64,000 bases of DNA from an uncultured Lachnospiraceae bacterium. Lineage in GTDB: Bacteria; Bacillota; Clostridia; Lachnospirales; Lachnospiraceae. Under the pieces are notes generated by a model. The model searched no databases. It saw only the letters and a list, made by a program, of their open reading frames with translations, and was not told where the DNA came from. The stretch covers positions 1-64,000 of the forward strand of contig CAJURT010000014.1 in NCBI GenBank assembly GCA_910588875.1, written 5' to 3'. Below are positions 43,490-51,511 of this stretch, piece after piece (within the stretch, counting starts at the first letter, position 1; every line of letters starts with the position of its first letter). The translations under genes and the position numbers were made by a program.

Positions 43490-43861
43490 ATGGGCAGAAG
43501 GAAAAAAGAAGGGAAACAACAAAGAAATGATATCTGGATGGCGGTGTCTTTGCTGGCGCTGGCAGTGTTTTTCGGAGGCTGGTACTGTTTGATGCATCAG
43601 GAGCCGGCATTATGGGCGGAGGTCCGGGTGGACGGGAAGCTGTTGGACACATTGGATCTGTCAAAGAACCAGGAAGTGACAATCACGGGGGCCGGGGGCG
43701 GAACCAACCGGCTGGTGGTGGAGGAGGGGGCAATCCGGTGCGAGGAAGCCTCCTGCCCGGATAAGATATGTGTCCGCCAGGGAAAGCAATCCCGGGACGG
43801 GGGACAGATAGTCTGCCTGCCGAACCGGATGTCCGTGAGGGTGAAAGGGGCCGGAAGATAA
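43490..43861 (+). CDS. NusG domain II-containing protein
   Basis: About 123 residues: an N-terminal membrane anchor (WMAVSLLALAVFFGGWYCLM) and a NusG-II-like domain with CEEASCPDKICVRQGKQSRDG and VCLPNRMSVRV. Secreted, membrane-tethered and of unknown role; this family commonly sits next to RnfC/ApbE-type or polyprenyl-synthase genes, not seen here. ATG 43490 is preferred to GTG 43478, which overlaps the stop of the exporter gene. Confidence 0.82.
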   Translation: MGRRKKEGKQQRNDIWMAVSLLALAVFFGGWYCLMHQEPALWAEVRVDGKLLDTLDLSKNQEVTITGAGGGTNRLVVEEGAIRCEEASCPDKICVRQGKQSRDGGQIVCLPNRMSVRVKGAGR

Positions 43862-43939
43862 GAGGATACAGAAGTTTTCGGGGAGAGTGTGGGGATTGAT
43901 CTGTGCAGGAGCCAGCAATAAGGAAGGTGGGGGAGATCG

Positions 43940-44590
43940 GTGAGAGAAGCAGTGAGCCTTGCAGGAATGGTCTTAAAGTCCGGCCCGGTGGGAGAATATG
44001 ACCGGCGCCTGGTGATCCTGACCCGGGAGAGGGGGAAGATCACTGCCTTTGCCCGGGGAGCCAGACGGGCGGGAAATGCCCTGATGGCGGCCAGCCAGCC
44101 CTTTGTGTTCGGGAATTTCCGGCTGTATGAAGGACGGGAGGCCTATAGCCTGGCTTCTGCGGAAGTGAGGAATTATTTTACAGAACTGGCAGCGGATGTG
44201 GAGGCCGCCTGTTATGGCTCTTACTTTCTGGAATTTGCCGATTATTACGGGCGGGAGAATGTGGAGGGGGCGGAACTTCTTCTTCTGCTCTATCAGTCCA
44301 TGCGTGCGCTCCTAAAGCCGGCGCTTCCCCATTCCCTGGTTCAGCTGGTATTTGAACTGCGGGCTATGGCAGCCAACGGAGAATACACGGCGCAGCCCCC
44401 AAAGGCCGTCAGTGATTCGGCGGCCTATGCCTGGGAGTTCATCATCGCCTCACCTCTGGAAAGTTTGTATACTTTTGTATTGAAAGAAGGGGTGCAGCGG
44501 GAACTGCGGGAGTGCGTGGAACTGAATAAACGCCGGTTTGTGGACCGGGAGTTCAAGTCATTGGGAATTTTGCGGGAACTGCAGGGGTGA
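43940..44590 (+). CDS. recO: DNA repair protein RecO (GTG start)
   Basis: RecFOR pathway mediator, with an OB-fold N-terminal domain (LAGMVLKSGPVGEYDRRLVI, ARGARRAGNALMAASQPF) and a helical C-terminal domain. At 216 residues it is shorter than the usual 240-250, and the Cys4 zinc motif often seen in the C-terminal domain is absent. Starts at GTG 43940. A promoter for the next operon lies just after. Confidence 0.9.
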   Translation: MREAVSLAGMVLKSGPVGEYDRRLVILTRERGKITAFARGARRAGNALMAASQPFVFGNFRLYEGREAYSLASAEVRNYFTELAADVEAACYGSYFLEFADYYGRENVEGAELLLLLYQSMRALLKPALPHSLVQLVFELRAMAANGEYTAQPPKAVSDSAAYAWEFIIASPLESLYTFVLKEGVQRELRECVELNKRRFVDREFKSLGILRELQG

Positions 44591-44621
44591 GGCTGCGGCA
44601 AACAGAATTTTCAGTAAGGTA

Positions 44622-44650
44622 TTGAAAAACAGAAGAATTGAGGATATAAT
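44622..44650 (+). promoter_or_regulatory. Promoter of the lipoprotein-glyS unit
   Basis: TTGAAA (44622-44627), 17-base spacer, TATAAT (44645-44650). The leader of about 100 bases contains CTGGCAG and CTGCCAG arms that could pair. No T-box consensus is visible. Confidence 0.72.
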
Positions 44651-44756
44651 AGGGCATACTGAGAAAGAGCCGGGCGGCCCATGCCATATGCTGAGGGGAT
44701 TTCTGGCAGGGTATGTGCAAATATCTGCCAGGCGCTGCCGGCATCAGGAGGAGTCT

Positions 44757-45416
44757 ATGAAAAAAGGAAAATTCCCGGGATTCCTTTTGCTGGGGACAGC
44801 CGGGGTTTTGTTGGTTTCCTGCGGGAAGCTGGGGGGCGCCAAATGGGCGGCCGACGAAAACAGCATCTATGTGACAAAAGACCTTCAGATCCAGAGTGCA
44901 ATGGTGTTCACTGCGCCGGAGGCTAATGAACTGTACAGCAGGGATGAACTGGCGGCGGAAGCCGGGGAGTGGATCCGGGATTATAATGTGGCGAAGGGAG
45001 CCGAGGCAGCGTGGGAGAATACCGACGGCAAGGCAAAGCTTCCGGTGGCGCTTAAGTCCTGCAGCCTGGAAGGGCAGACCGGAAAGCTGATCTTTGATTA
45101 TGGGAGCCCTTCGGATTTCGTGGGATTTGCGGAAGAGACCGGGGATACCACCCATACGGTCACGGCATTACAGACCGGGGCGGCATCCCTGGTGCTGGCT
45201 TCGGGAGGAAGCGGGGGGAATTTCATGGCCCCGGACGGAAGTACGGTGGAAGCAGGCGAACTGGTGAAGGAAGGCTATCAGGCGGTGGCTGTGGAGGGCG
45301 CCGGGGTGGTGTTTATCCAGGGCAGGCTGGTTGCCGTATCCACCGGGGTAAATGCAGTTTTGGATGAGCATACGGTAAAGACCGGCGAGGGAATGAATTA
45401 TATCATATTTAAATAA
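44757..45416 (+). CDS. Hypothetical lipoprotein
   Basis: 220 residues from MKKGKFPGFLLLGTAGVLLVSC, a lipoprotein signal with lipobox LVSC. The mature protein has a conserved-looking opening (SIYVTKDLQIQSAMVF) and no motif I recognise; it may be a surface antigen of unknown function. ATG 44757 has AGGAGGAG upstream; the longer frame from 44538 is inside recO and rejected. It lies 14 bases before glyS. Confidence 0.75.
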   Translation: MKKGKFPGFLLLGTAGVLLVSCGKLGGAKWAADENSIYVTKDLQIQSAMVFTAPEANELYSRDELAAEAGEWIRDYNVAKGAEAAWENTDGKAKLPVALKSCSLEGQTGKLIFDYGSPSDFVGFAEETGDTTHTVTALQTGAASLVLASGGSGGNFMAPDGSTVEAGELVKEGYQAVAVEGAGVVFIQGRLVAVSTGVNAVLDEHTVKTGEGMNYIIFK

Positions 45417-45430
45417 CGGAGGAGACTACC

Positions 45431-46819
45431 ATGGAAAAGACATTGGATAAGATTGTGGCGCTGGCAAAGAGCAGGGGGTTCGTGTATCCGGGCTCCGAGA
45501 TCTACGGCGGGCTTGCCAACACCTGGGATTACGGCAACCTGGGTGTGGAATTAAAGAATAATGTGAAGAAGGCCTGGTGGCAGAAGTTCGTCCAGGAGAG
45601 CCCCTGGAATGTGGGGGTGGACTGTGCTATTTTGATGAATTCCCAGACCTGGGTGGCTTCCGGACATCTGGGCAGCTTTTCGGATCCTCTGATGGACTGC
45701 AAGGCCTGTAAGGAACGTTTCCGTGCGGATCAGCTGATTGAGGGTTATATGGAGGAGCATGGCATCCGGATTGAGGGTTCGGTGGATGCCTGGTCCCAGG
45801 AGGACATGAAGAAGTACATTGACGAGAACAATATCTGCTGTCCCAGCTGCGGCAAGCATGACTTTACGGATATCCGGCAGTTTAACCTGATGTTCAAGAC
45901 CTTCCAGGGGGTGACTGAGGATGCCAAGAATACGGTGTACCTGCGTCCGGAGACGGCCCAGGGTATCTTTGTGAATTTCAAGAATGTGCAGCGGACTTCC
46001 AGAAAGAAGGTGCCCTTCGGCATTGCCCAGGTGGGCAAATCTTTCCGCAATGAGATCACTCCCGGCAACTTCACCTTCCGCACCAGGGAGTTTGAGCAGA
46101 TGGAACTGGAGTTCTTCTGCAAGCCGGATACGGATCTGGAGTGGTTTGCTTATTGGAAGCAGTTCTGCATCAACTGGCTGAAATCCCTGGGGATGAAGGA
46201 GGAGGAGATGCGGGCCCGGGACCATGAGCCGGAGGAACTGAGTTTTTACAGCAAGGCAACCACGGATATTGAGTTTCTGTTCCCCTTTGGCTGGGGTGAA
46301 CTGTGGGGGATCGCAGACCGGACCAATTATGACTTAAGCCGCCACCAGGAGACCTCGGGGCAGGATCTGTCTTATTTTGATGATGAGACCAAGGAACGCT
46401 ATATTCCCTATGTTATTGAGCCCTCCCTGGGGGCTGACCGGGTGACCCTGGCCTTCCTCTGCGCTGCCTATGACGAGGAGGAGATCGGCGAGGGGGATGT
46501 GCGTACCGTGCTGCATTTCCATCCGGCCCTGGCTCCGGTGAAGATCGGGGTGCTGCCCCTGTCCAAGAAGCTGGCAGAGGGTGCGGAGAAGATCTACGGC
46601 GAACTGAGCAAATATTACAATTGTGAATATGATGACCGGGGCAATATCGGTAAGCGTTACCGCAGGCAGGACGAGATTGGGACCCCCTTCTGCGTGACCT
46701 ATGACTTTGAGTCAGAGACGGACCAGGCGGTGACGGTGCGTGACCGGGATACCATGGATCAGGTGAGGGTGCCGATTGCAGAGTTGAAGGCGTATTTTGA
46801 GGATAAGTTCCGGTTTTAA
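45431..46819 (+). CDS. glyS: Glycyl-tRNA synthetase, homodimeric type
   Basis: Charges tRNA-Gly; alpha2-type class II aminoacyl-tRNA synthetase of 462 residues. Motif 2 is FRNEITPGNFTFRTREFEQME, and motif 3 is the EPSLGADRVTLAFLCAAY region. CCPSCGKHDFTD resembles the insertion in this class. It is cotranscribed with the upstream lipoprotein gene. There is no T-box between them. Confidence 0.95.
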   Translation: MEKTLDKIVALAKSRGFVYPGSEIYGGLANTWDYGNLGVELKNNVKKAWWQKFVQESPWNVGVDCAILMNSQTWVASGHLGSFSDPLMDCKACKERFRADQLIEGYMEEHGIRIEGSVDAWSQEDMKKYIDENNICCPSCGKHDFTDIRQFNLMFKTFQGVTEDAKNTVYLRPETAQGIFVNFKNVQRTSRKKVPFGIAQVGKSFRNEITPGNFTFRTREFEQMELEFFCKPDTDLEWFAYWKQFCINWLKSLGMKEEEMRARDHEPEELSFYSKATTDIEFLFPFGWGELWGIADRTNYDLSRHQETSGQDLSYFDDETKERYIPYVIEPSLGADRVTLAFLCAAYDEEEIGEGDVRTVLHFHPALAPVKIGVLPLSKKLAEGAEKIYGELSKYYNCEYDDRGNIGKRYRRQDEIGTPFCVTYDFESETDQAVTVRDRDTMDQVRVPIAELKAYFEDKFRF

Positions 46820-46864
46820 GGGGCAGGCAGGAAAGCGGTTATCCATATCATGATCTAAACAAGG

Positions 46865-46906
46865 ATGGCTCTATGGCGGTGCCGCAAGGTGACGCTATAG
46901 AGCCAT
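46865..46906 (+). repeat. Inverted repeat in the ROK regulator leader
   Basis: ATGGCTCTATGGCG (46865-46878) pairs with CGCTATAGAGCCAT (46893-46906) except for one G.T position; the loop is 14 bases. No T-run follows, so an operator for the ROK regulator or a leader RNA element is possible. Confidence 0.6.
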
Positions 46907-46935
46907 GTATGGTTTGGGAAATGAGGATTAGAAAT

Positions 46936-48111
46936 ATGGCATATGAGATTGTAAAGCATGACCAGGAAATGATGCGGAAGGTCAATAAGGGAAATATCCT
47001 GAACCTGATCCGGGAGAAAAAGCCGGTTTCCCGGTCAGAACTGGCCAGGATAACCGGTATGAGCCCAACTTCTGTGGGGCGCATCGTGACGGAACTGATT
47101 GGGCTTGGATTGATAAAGGAGACAGAACTGGCCTTTAGCAGGGGGGTTGGCAAAAAGGCATTGCTGCTGGATACAGAGCCGAATTCCGTGTATGTGGCCT
47201 GTGCCCAGATTGATGAGGATGTATCCCGGGTGGGCATTGTGGATTTTGATGGCACCATCATCCGTGAGAGTACCTGTATTTGCGATGCCCACAACATGAG
47301 TTGGGATGAATTTACGGATAAGGTTTGTGATGAGATTGAAAAGGTTATTGCAGAGGCGGATTTTGACAAGAGCAGGATCATCGGCCTGGGTATCGGGGTG
47401 CCGGGGCTGGTGGATACGGCCCATGGCATTGTGCTCTCCTCACCTCAGCTGAGATGGGAGAATATCCAGCTGGCAAAACATGTTGAAAGCCGTTTGGGAT
47501 ACAAGACTACCATCGATAATGTAATCAAGGCCAAAGCTCTTGCCGAGAATACCTATGGGTCTGACCGGGATGCAAAGAGGGTGGTGTTTGTCCATTTTGG
47601 GACAGGCGTGGGGTCTGCCCTGATCACGGATAACCGGATTTACCGGGGCGTTACCAACAGTGCCGGGGAGATCGGCCATACAACGATCAATCCCAATGGC
47701 AGGCTGTGTGACTGCGGGAGGCGTGGCTGCCTCCAGACTTATATCACTGAGCGGGCCCTGCTCCAGGAAGCCAGGACAATCCGGAATATTTCCGGTATTG
47801 ACGAGATCTTTGAGGCAGCCTCAAAGGGCGAGGGATGGGCAGTCAGTATACTTGACAATTTACATACTTACATTTCCATCGCCATATGCAATATTATCTG
47901 TATGTATAACCCCAATATTGTGATTATCGGCGGCAAGATGGTGAAGAAGCCTCCGGAGATTGAGAGCATAATCAAAGAAAAGGTGGACAGGCAGATCTGG
48001 GCTCAGTTCCAGGGCAGCTATGAGATTAAATGTTCTTCCCTGGGGGAGCATGCGGGGCTGTTAGGCATGGCAGTGTTGCTTGTCAACAAGTATATTGATA
48101 TTGAATTATAA
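46936..48111 (+). CDS. ROK family transcriptional regulator/sugar kinase-like
   Basis: 391 residues. The N-terminal winged helix (NKGNILNLIREKKPVSRSEL, MSPTSVGRIVTELI) precedes a ROK domain with FVHFGTGVGSALI and the zinc motif GEIGHTTI ... CDCGRRGC. The usual GCLE after the cluster is GCLQ. The start at 46936 (MAYEIVKHD) is favoured; an ATG at 46921 is also possible. It lies upstream of the TRAP operon and probably represses it in response to a sugar or derivative; no direct evidence. Confidence 0.88.
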   Translation: MAYEIVKHDQEMMRKVNKGNILNLIREKKPVSRSELARITGMSPTSVGRIVTELIGLGLIKETELAFSRGVGKKALLLDTEPNSVYVACAQIDEDVSRVGIVDFDGTIIRESTCICDAHNMSWDEFTDKVCDEIEKVIAEADFDKSRIIGLGIGVPGLVDTAHGIVLSSPQLRWENIQLAKHVESRLGYKTTIDNVIKAKALAENTYGSDRDAKRVVFVHFGTGVGSALITDNRIYRGVTNSAGEIGHTTINPNGRLCDCGRRGCLQTYITERALLQEARTIRNISGIDEIFEAASKGEGWAVSILDNLHTYISIAICNIICMYNPNIVIIGGKMVKKPPEIESIIKEKVDRQIWAQFQGSYEIKCSSLGEHAGLLGMAVLLVNKYIDIEL

Positions 48112-48132
48112 TGGCATATCCATAGGTATCCG

Positions 48133-48170
48133 GGAACTGCAGCAAAACAGACTGTGGTTCCTCTTTTATT
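48133..48170 (+). terminator. Terminator of the ROK regulator gene
   Basis: GGAACTGCAG (48133-48142), 9-base loop, CTGTGGTTCC (48152-48161) with two G.U pairs, followed by a TCTTTTATTT tract. Confidence 0.72.
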
Positions 48171-48225
48171 TCCCTGTTTTTGTTAAAAATGTCATTTTTT
48201 ATGTCAAAACATAAAATAGTGCAAA

Positions 48226-48255
48226 AAATCCATAAAAAAGGAACGAAATCCATAA
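48226..48255 (+). promoter_or_regulatory. Direct repeat upstream of the dctP promoter
   Basis: AAATCCATAA at 48226-48235 and again at 48246-48255, exactly 20 bases apart and 8 bases before the -35. Two helical turns of spacing fits a regulator binding two sites on one face. Confidence 0.55.
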
Positions 48256-48263
48256 TAAAATTA

Positions 48264-48292
48264 TTGACATTGCGGAATAAATATTGTATTAT
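48264..48292 (+). promoter_or_regulatory. Promoter of the TRAP transporter operon
   Basis: TTGACA (48264-48269), 17-base spacer, TATTAT (48287-48292), 51 bases before dctP. Confidence 0.85.
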
Positions 48293-48343
48293 TAATAACA
48301 TCAGTGGAGAAATTAATTAAAACAAACGACTAAGGAGGGTACT

Positions 48344-49441
48344 ATGATGAGGAAAAGGCATAATTTACTGGCCCTTGGCCTGGCGGCGGCGATGATACTG
48401 ACAGCCTGTGGTGGCAATACCCCAGGAAATAGCGCCTCTGGAGGCAGCGGTGCAGGGGGGAATGAAGGAAGCGCCAATGCCGGGGACGGGGGCGGGGAGG
48501 ACAGCGGCGCCAAGGGGGATAAGAACTCCAAGCCGGTTTCGCTGAAGCTGGCACATACACAGTCAACCGATCATCCGATACATAAATCCCTGGAAAAATT
48601 TGCCGAACTGGTCAAGGAAAAGACAGACGGCCAGGTGACGGTTGAGATTTTTGCCAATGGCGTCCTTGGGGATGAGAGGAAGTATATTGAGTCCTTACAG
48701 ACCGGCCTGCTGGATATGGCCAAGGTGTCCATTGATTCCATGGAGAATTTTGAGAAGCTGTATTCGGTTTTTACAATCCCCTATGCTTTTGAGGGCATGG
48801 ACCATGGAAGAAAGTTTATGAACAGTGAAAAGATGGAGGATTTTTACACATCAACCATCGATACCCTGGATATCCGGGGACTTACATGGTACAACTCCGG
48901 CGGCCGGAACTACTATGCAAGGGATAAGGCCATCCTCTCCCCGGATGACATGAAGGGGATGGTCATGCGCGTCCAGTCAAGCCAGATCCAGATTAAGACG
49001 ATAGAGACATTGGGAGGGAGCGCCACCCCTGTGGACTGGGGAGAACTCTACACTGCACTCCAGCAGGGGGTGGTGGATGGCGCGGACAACGGGATTGTGG
49101 CTTTTGCCGACAACAACCTTTGCGAGGTGGTAAAGCATTTTTCCTTTACCGAGCACATCCTTTCCCCGGATATCCTGCTGATTAAAAACAGTGTATATGA
49201 GAAGCTGACCCCCGAGCAGCAGGCAGCCGTCAAGGAAGCGGCAAAGGAGTCTACGGCTTTCCATGATGAGATCTGGGGGGCTGCGGAGCAGGCGGCCATT
49301 GAAAAGAGCGAGGCAGCAGGGGTTACCATCTACCGCCCGGATCTGGCTCCCTTTGCCGAAGCCTTAAAGCCTTTGCAGGAGGAACTGATTGAGAATGAGA
49401 AGGTTGCGGAGTATATGGAAATCATTAATGAGATGAAATAA
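48344..49441 (+). CDS. TRAP transporter substrate-binding protein DctP
   Basis: 365-residue extracytoplasmic lipoprotein receptor. Lipobox LTAC with Cys22, a Gly/Ser/Asn-rich linker to about residue 65, then the DctP fold: LKLAHTQSTDHPIHKSLEKF, VEIFANGVLGDERKYIES, MVMRVQSSQIQIKTIETLGG and PVDWGELYTALQQGVVDGAD. TRAP receptors bind carboxylates such as C4-dicarboxylates, sialic acid or 2-oxo acids. The specific ligand is not clear. Confidence 0.92.
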   Translation: MMRKRHNLLALGLAAAMILTACGGNTPGNSASGGSGAGGNEGSANAGDGGGEDSGAKGDKNSKPVSLKLAHTQSTDHPIHKSLEKFAELVKEKTDGQVTVEIFANGVLGDERKYIESLQTGLLDMAKVSIDSMENFEKLYSVFTIPYAFEGMDHGRKFMNSEKMEDFYTSTIDTLDIRGLTWYNSGGRNYYARDKAILSPDDMKGMVMRVQSSQIQIKTIETLGGSATPVDWGELYTALQQGVVDGADNGIVAFADNNLCEVVKHFSFTEHILSPDILLIKNSVYEKLTPEQQAAVKEAAKESTAFHDEIWGAAEQAAIEKSEAAGVTIYRPDLAPFAEALKPLQEELIENEKVAEYMEIINEMK

Positions 49442-49448
49442 AGCATAG

Positions 49449-49479
49449 GCCGGGCAGCTTAAGGACATGCCTGCCCGGC
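49449..49479 (+). repeat. Intercistronic stem-loop between dctP and dctQ
   Basis: GCCGGGCAG (49449-49457), 13-base loop, CTGCCCGGC (49471-49479) with no T-run. Such a stem may stabilise the dctP message or lower expression of the downstream membrane genes. Confidence 0.6.
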
Positions 49480-49503
49480 TCCCAGACCATGGAGGTGGCT
49501 GCT

Positions 49504-49962
49504 TTGAAAATGTTAAAATCAATATTCGACAAATCGCTGGCCGTTTTGCTGTGCACAACCTTGGTTAGCATGGTTTTTGTAGCCTTCTGGGGGGTTTTTA
49601 CCCGTCTTGTGCTGAAAAACCAGGCGAGTTTTACCACGGAATATTTAAGGTATGCATTGCTTTGGACATCCCTGTTGGCAGGCGCGTATTGCTTTGGGGA
49701 GAAAGGGCATATCTCGATCACTTTTGTCAAGGACAAATTTAAAGGGAATGGGCTGAAGGCCCTGAATGTGGTGACGGAACTGGTCATTATCTTTTTTGCG
49801 GTGACCGTCCTGATCCTGGGAGGGATCCAGGGGGTGAGGCTGGGGATGAATGAGATTTCACCCACACTTTTTATCCGGATAGGCTATATCTATACGGTGC
49901 TTCCGATTTCCGGCGTATTTGTGACATTTTATTCTATCGTGAACCTGATGGATCTTTTCTAG
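49504..49962 (+). CDS. TRAP transporter small permease DctQ
   Basis: Four-helix small subunit, about 152 residues. Hydrophobic segments include LAVLLCTTLVSMVFVAFWGV and VVTELVIIFFAVTVLILGG. The start is uncertain: TTG 49504 has GGAGGTG 6 bases upstream; ATG 49489 lies before that site and ATG 49510 is possible. It forms the membrane module with DctM, which starts 10 bases later. Confidence 0.88.
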   Translation: MKMLKSIFDKSLAVLLCTTLVSMVFVAFWGVFTRLVLKNQASFTTEYLRYALLWTSLLAGAYCFGEKGHISITFVKDKFKGNGLKALNVVTELVIIFFAVTVLILGGIQGVRLGMNEISPTLFIRIGYIYTVLPISGVFVTFYSIVNLMDLF

Positions 49963-49972
49963 GAGGGAAAAC

Positions 49973-51274
49973 ATGGCACTGCAAGTTGGGTTTATATTGT
50001 TGTTTGGTTTTTTGATCCTGCTCTTTTTAGGGGTGCCGATTGCAATCGGCCTGGCGATTCCGTCCATTGCGGCGATGGTGATTACCTTATATACCTTTGA
50101 TGTGGCTGCTTTTTCCGGCGCACAGGCGCTTTTTACAAACATGTCAAGCTTTACCCTGAATGCGATTCCGTTTTTTGTATTGTCCGGCGTTATGATGTCC
50201 CATGGGGGGATTTCCAGGCGGCTGATTAATTTTGCAAAACTCCTGATCGGCAGGCTGCCAGGATCCTTAGCCCACACCAATATCCTCTCTAATATGCTCT
50301 TCGGCGCGATTTCCGGTTCGGCAGTGGCCAGCGCCACCTCAATCGGCGGCGTTATGAAGCCTCTCCAGGACGAGGAAGGCTATGACCCGGAATTTTCCAC
50401 GGCAGTGAATGCCGTTTCGGCACCCACCGGGCTTCTTATCCCCCCAAGCAATACGCTGATCCTCTATTCCGTTGTCAGCGGGGGGACTTCAATCGCCACA
50501 TTGTTTGTGGCAGGGTATGTGCCGGGGATCCTGTGGGGGCTTAGCTGTATGGTTATGGCATATTTTATTGCCAGGAAAAAAGGATACCCGGTGGGCGAGA
50601 AGGTAGGCATGAAGGAGGCAGCCAGGATTACCGTCCAGGCGCTCCCGGCTTTGTCCTTGATTATCATTGTGGTGGGGGGCATTATCTTTGGCTTTTTCAC
50701 GCCCACAGAAGGATCTGCGATAGCGGTGTTCTATGCGCTGATCCTGATGCTGTGCTACCGGACATTTTCCATAAAAGACATTCCGGCTATGCTGCTGCAG
50801 ACAGCCAAGACCACAGGCACAGTCATGTTCCTGATCGGGGCCTCCTCCATGATGATCCACATCATGACAATTGCCGGTATCCCGAATGCGATTGCAAAGG
50901 CGATCTTAAGCATCACGGAGAATCCTTACATTATCATGCTGATCCTGATCCTGTTTCTGCTGTTTATCGGCACCTTTATGGATATTGCGCCTGCGGTTTT
51001 GATCTTTACTCCCATTTTCCTGCCGGTTGTCAAAAACTTTGGGATGGACGTGGTCCATTTCGGCGTCTTCATCACCTTTGCCATGTGCATCGGCGGGATT
51101 ACGCCCCCGGTAGGCAATATTTTGTTTGCGGCGTCCGCCGTCAGCAAGGTGCCGATTGAGAAGGTCATAAGGCCAATGCTGCCGTTTTTTGTATCCATAC
51201 TTGCTGTCCTTTTGCTGGTGGCTTATATCCCGGCACTGAGCCTGGCCCTGCCAAAGCTGCTGGGGCTGATGTGA
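49973..51274 (+). CDS. TRAP transporter large permease DctM
   Basis: 433-residue large subunit with about 12 membrane segments. Conserved features are GVPIAIGLAIPSI, LFGAISGSAVASATSIGGVM, APTGLLIPPSNTLILYS and FCIGGITPPVGN-type elements near the C-terminus (MCIGGITPPVGNILF). It couples Na+ flux to uptake with DctP and DctQ. Gene stop overlaps the start of a small repeat-rich frame. Confidence 0.93.
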   Translation: MALQVGFILLFGFLILLFLGVPIAIGLAIPSIAAMVITLYTFDVAAFSGAQALFTNMSSFTLNAIPFFVLSGVMMSHGGISRRLINFAKLLIGRLPGSLAHTNILSNMLFGAISGSAVASATSIGGVMKPLQDEEGYDPEFSTAVNAVSAPTGLLIPPSNTLILYSVVSGGTSIATLFVAGYVPGILWGLSCMVMAYFIARKKGYPVGEKVGMKEAARITVQALPALSLIIIVVGGIIFGFFTPTEGSAIAVFYALILMLCYRTFSIKDIPAMLLQTAKTTGTVMFLIGASSMMIHIMTIAGIPNAIAKAILSITENPYIIMLILILFLLFIGTFMDIAPAVLIFTPIFLPVVKNFGMDVVHFGVFITFAMCIGGITPPVGNILFAASAVSKVPIEKVIRPMLPFFVSILAVLLLVAYIPALSLALPKLLGLM

Positions 51275-51281
51275 TGTGCGG

Positions 51282-51404
51282 GCAGAGGAAGTGAAGGAGG
51301 CAGAGGCGGTGGAGGGAGCAGAGGAAGTGAAGGAGGCAGAGGCGGTGAAGGAAGCAGAGGCGGTGAAGGGAACAGAGGAAGTGAAGGAAGCAGAGGCAGG
51401 CAAC
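51282..51404 (+). repeat. 18-base tandem repeat between dctM and the M81 gene
   Basis: About seven imperfect units of 18 bases such as GAGGCAGAGGCGGTGAAG. A frame from GTG 51276 to 51431 would encode 51 residues of KEAEAV-type repeats, but no ribosome site of its own is evident, so I treat it as a repeat, not a gene. Confidence 0.8.
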
Positions 51405-51511
51405 AGGGCAGGTGCAAAAAGGTTATGGTAAGGGACAAAAGGCAGCGGGAAACAGGCAGCAGTAAATAATGAGAAGGCATGTCCCCCACAGGGACAGGAA
51501 AGGCGGTAATT

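Noticed and set aside
44651..44756. T-box leader for glycyl-tRNA synthetase
   Set aside because: No T-box consensus (AGGGTGGNACCGCG) or following terminator is seen, only a weak hairpin.
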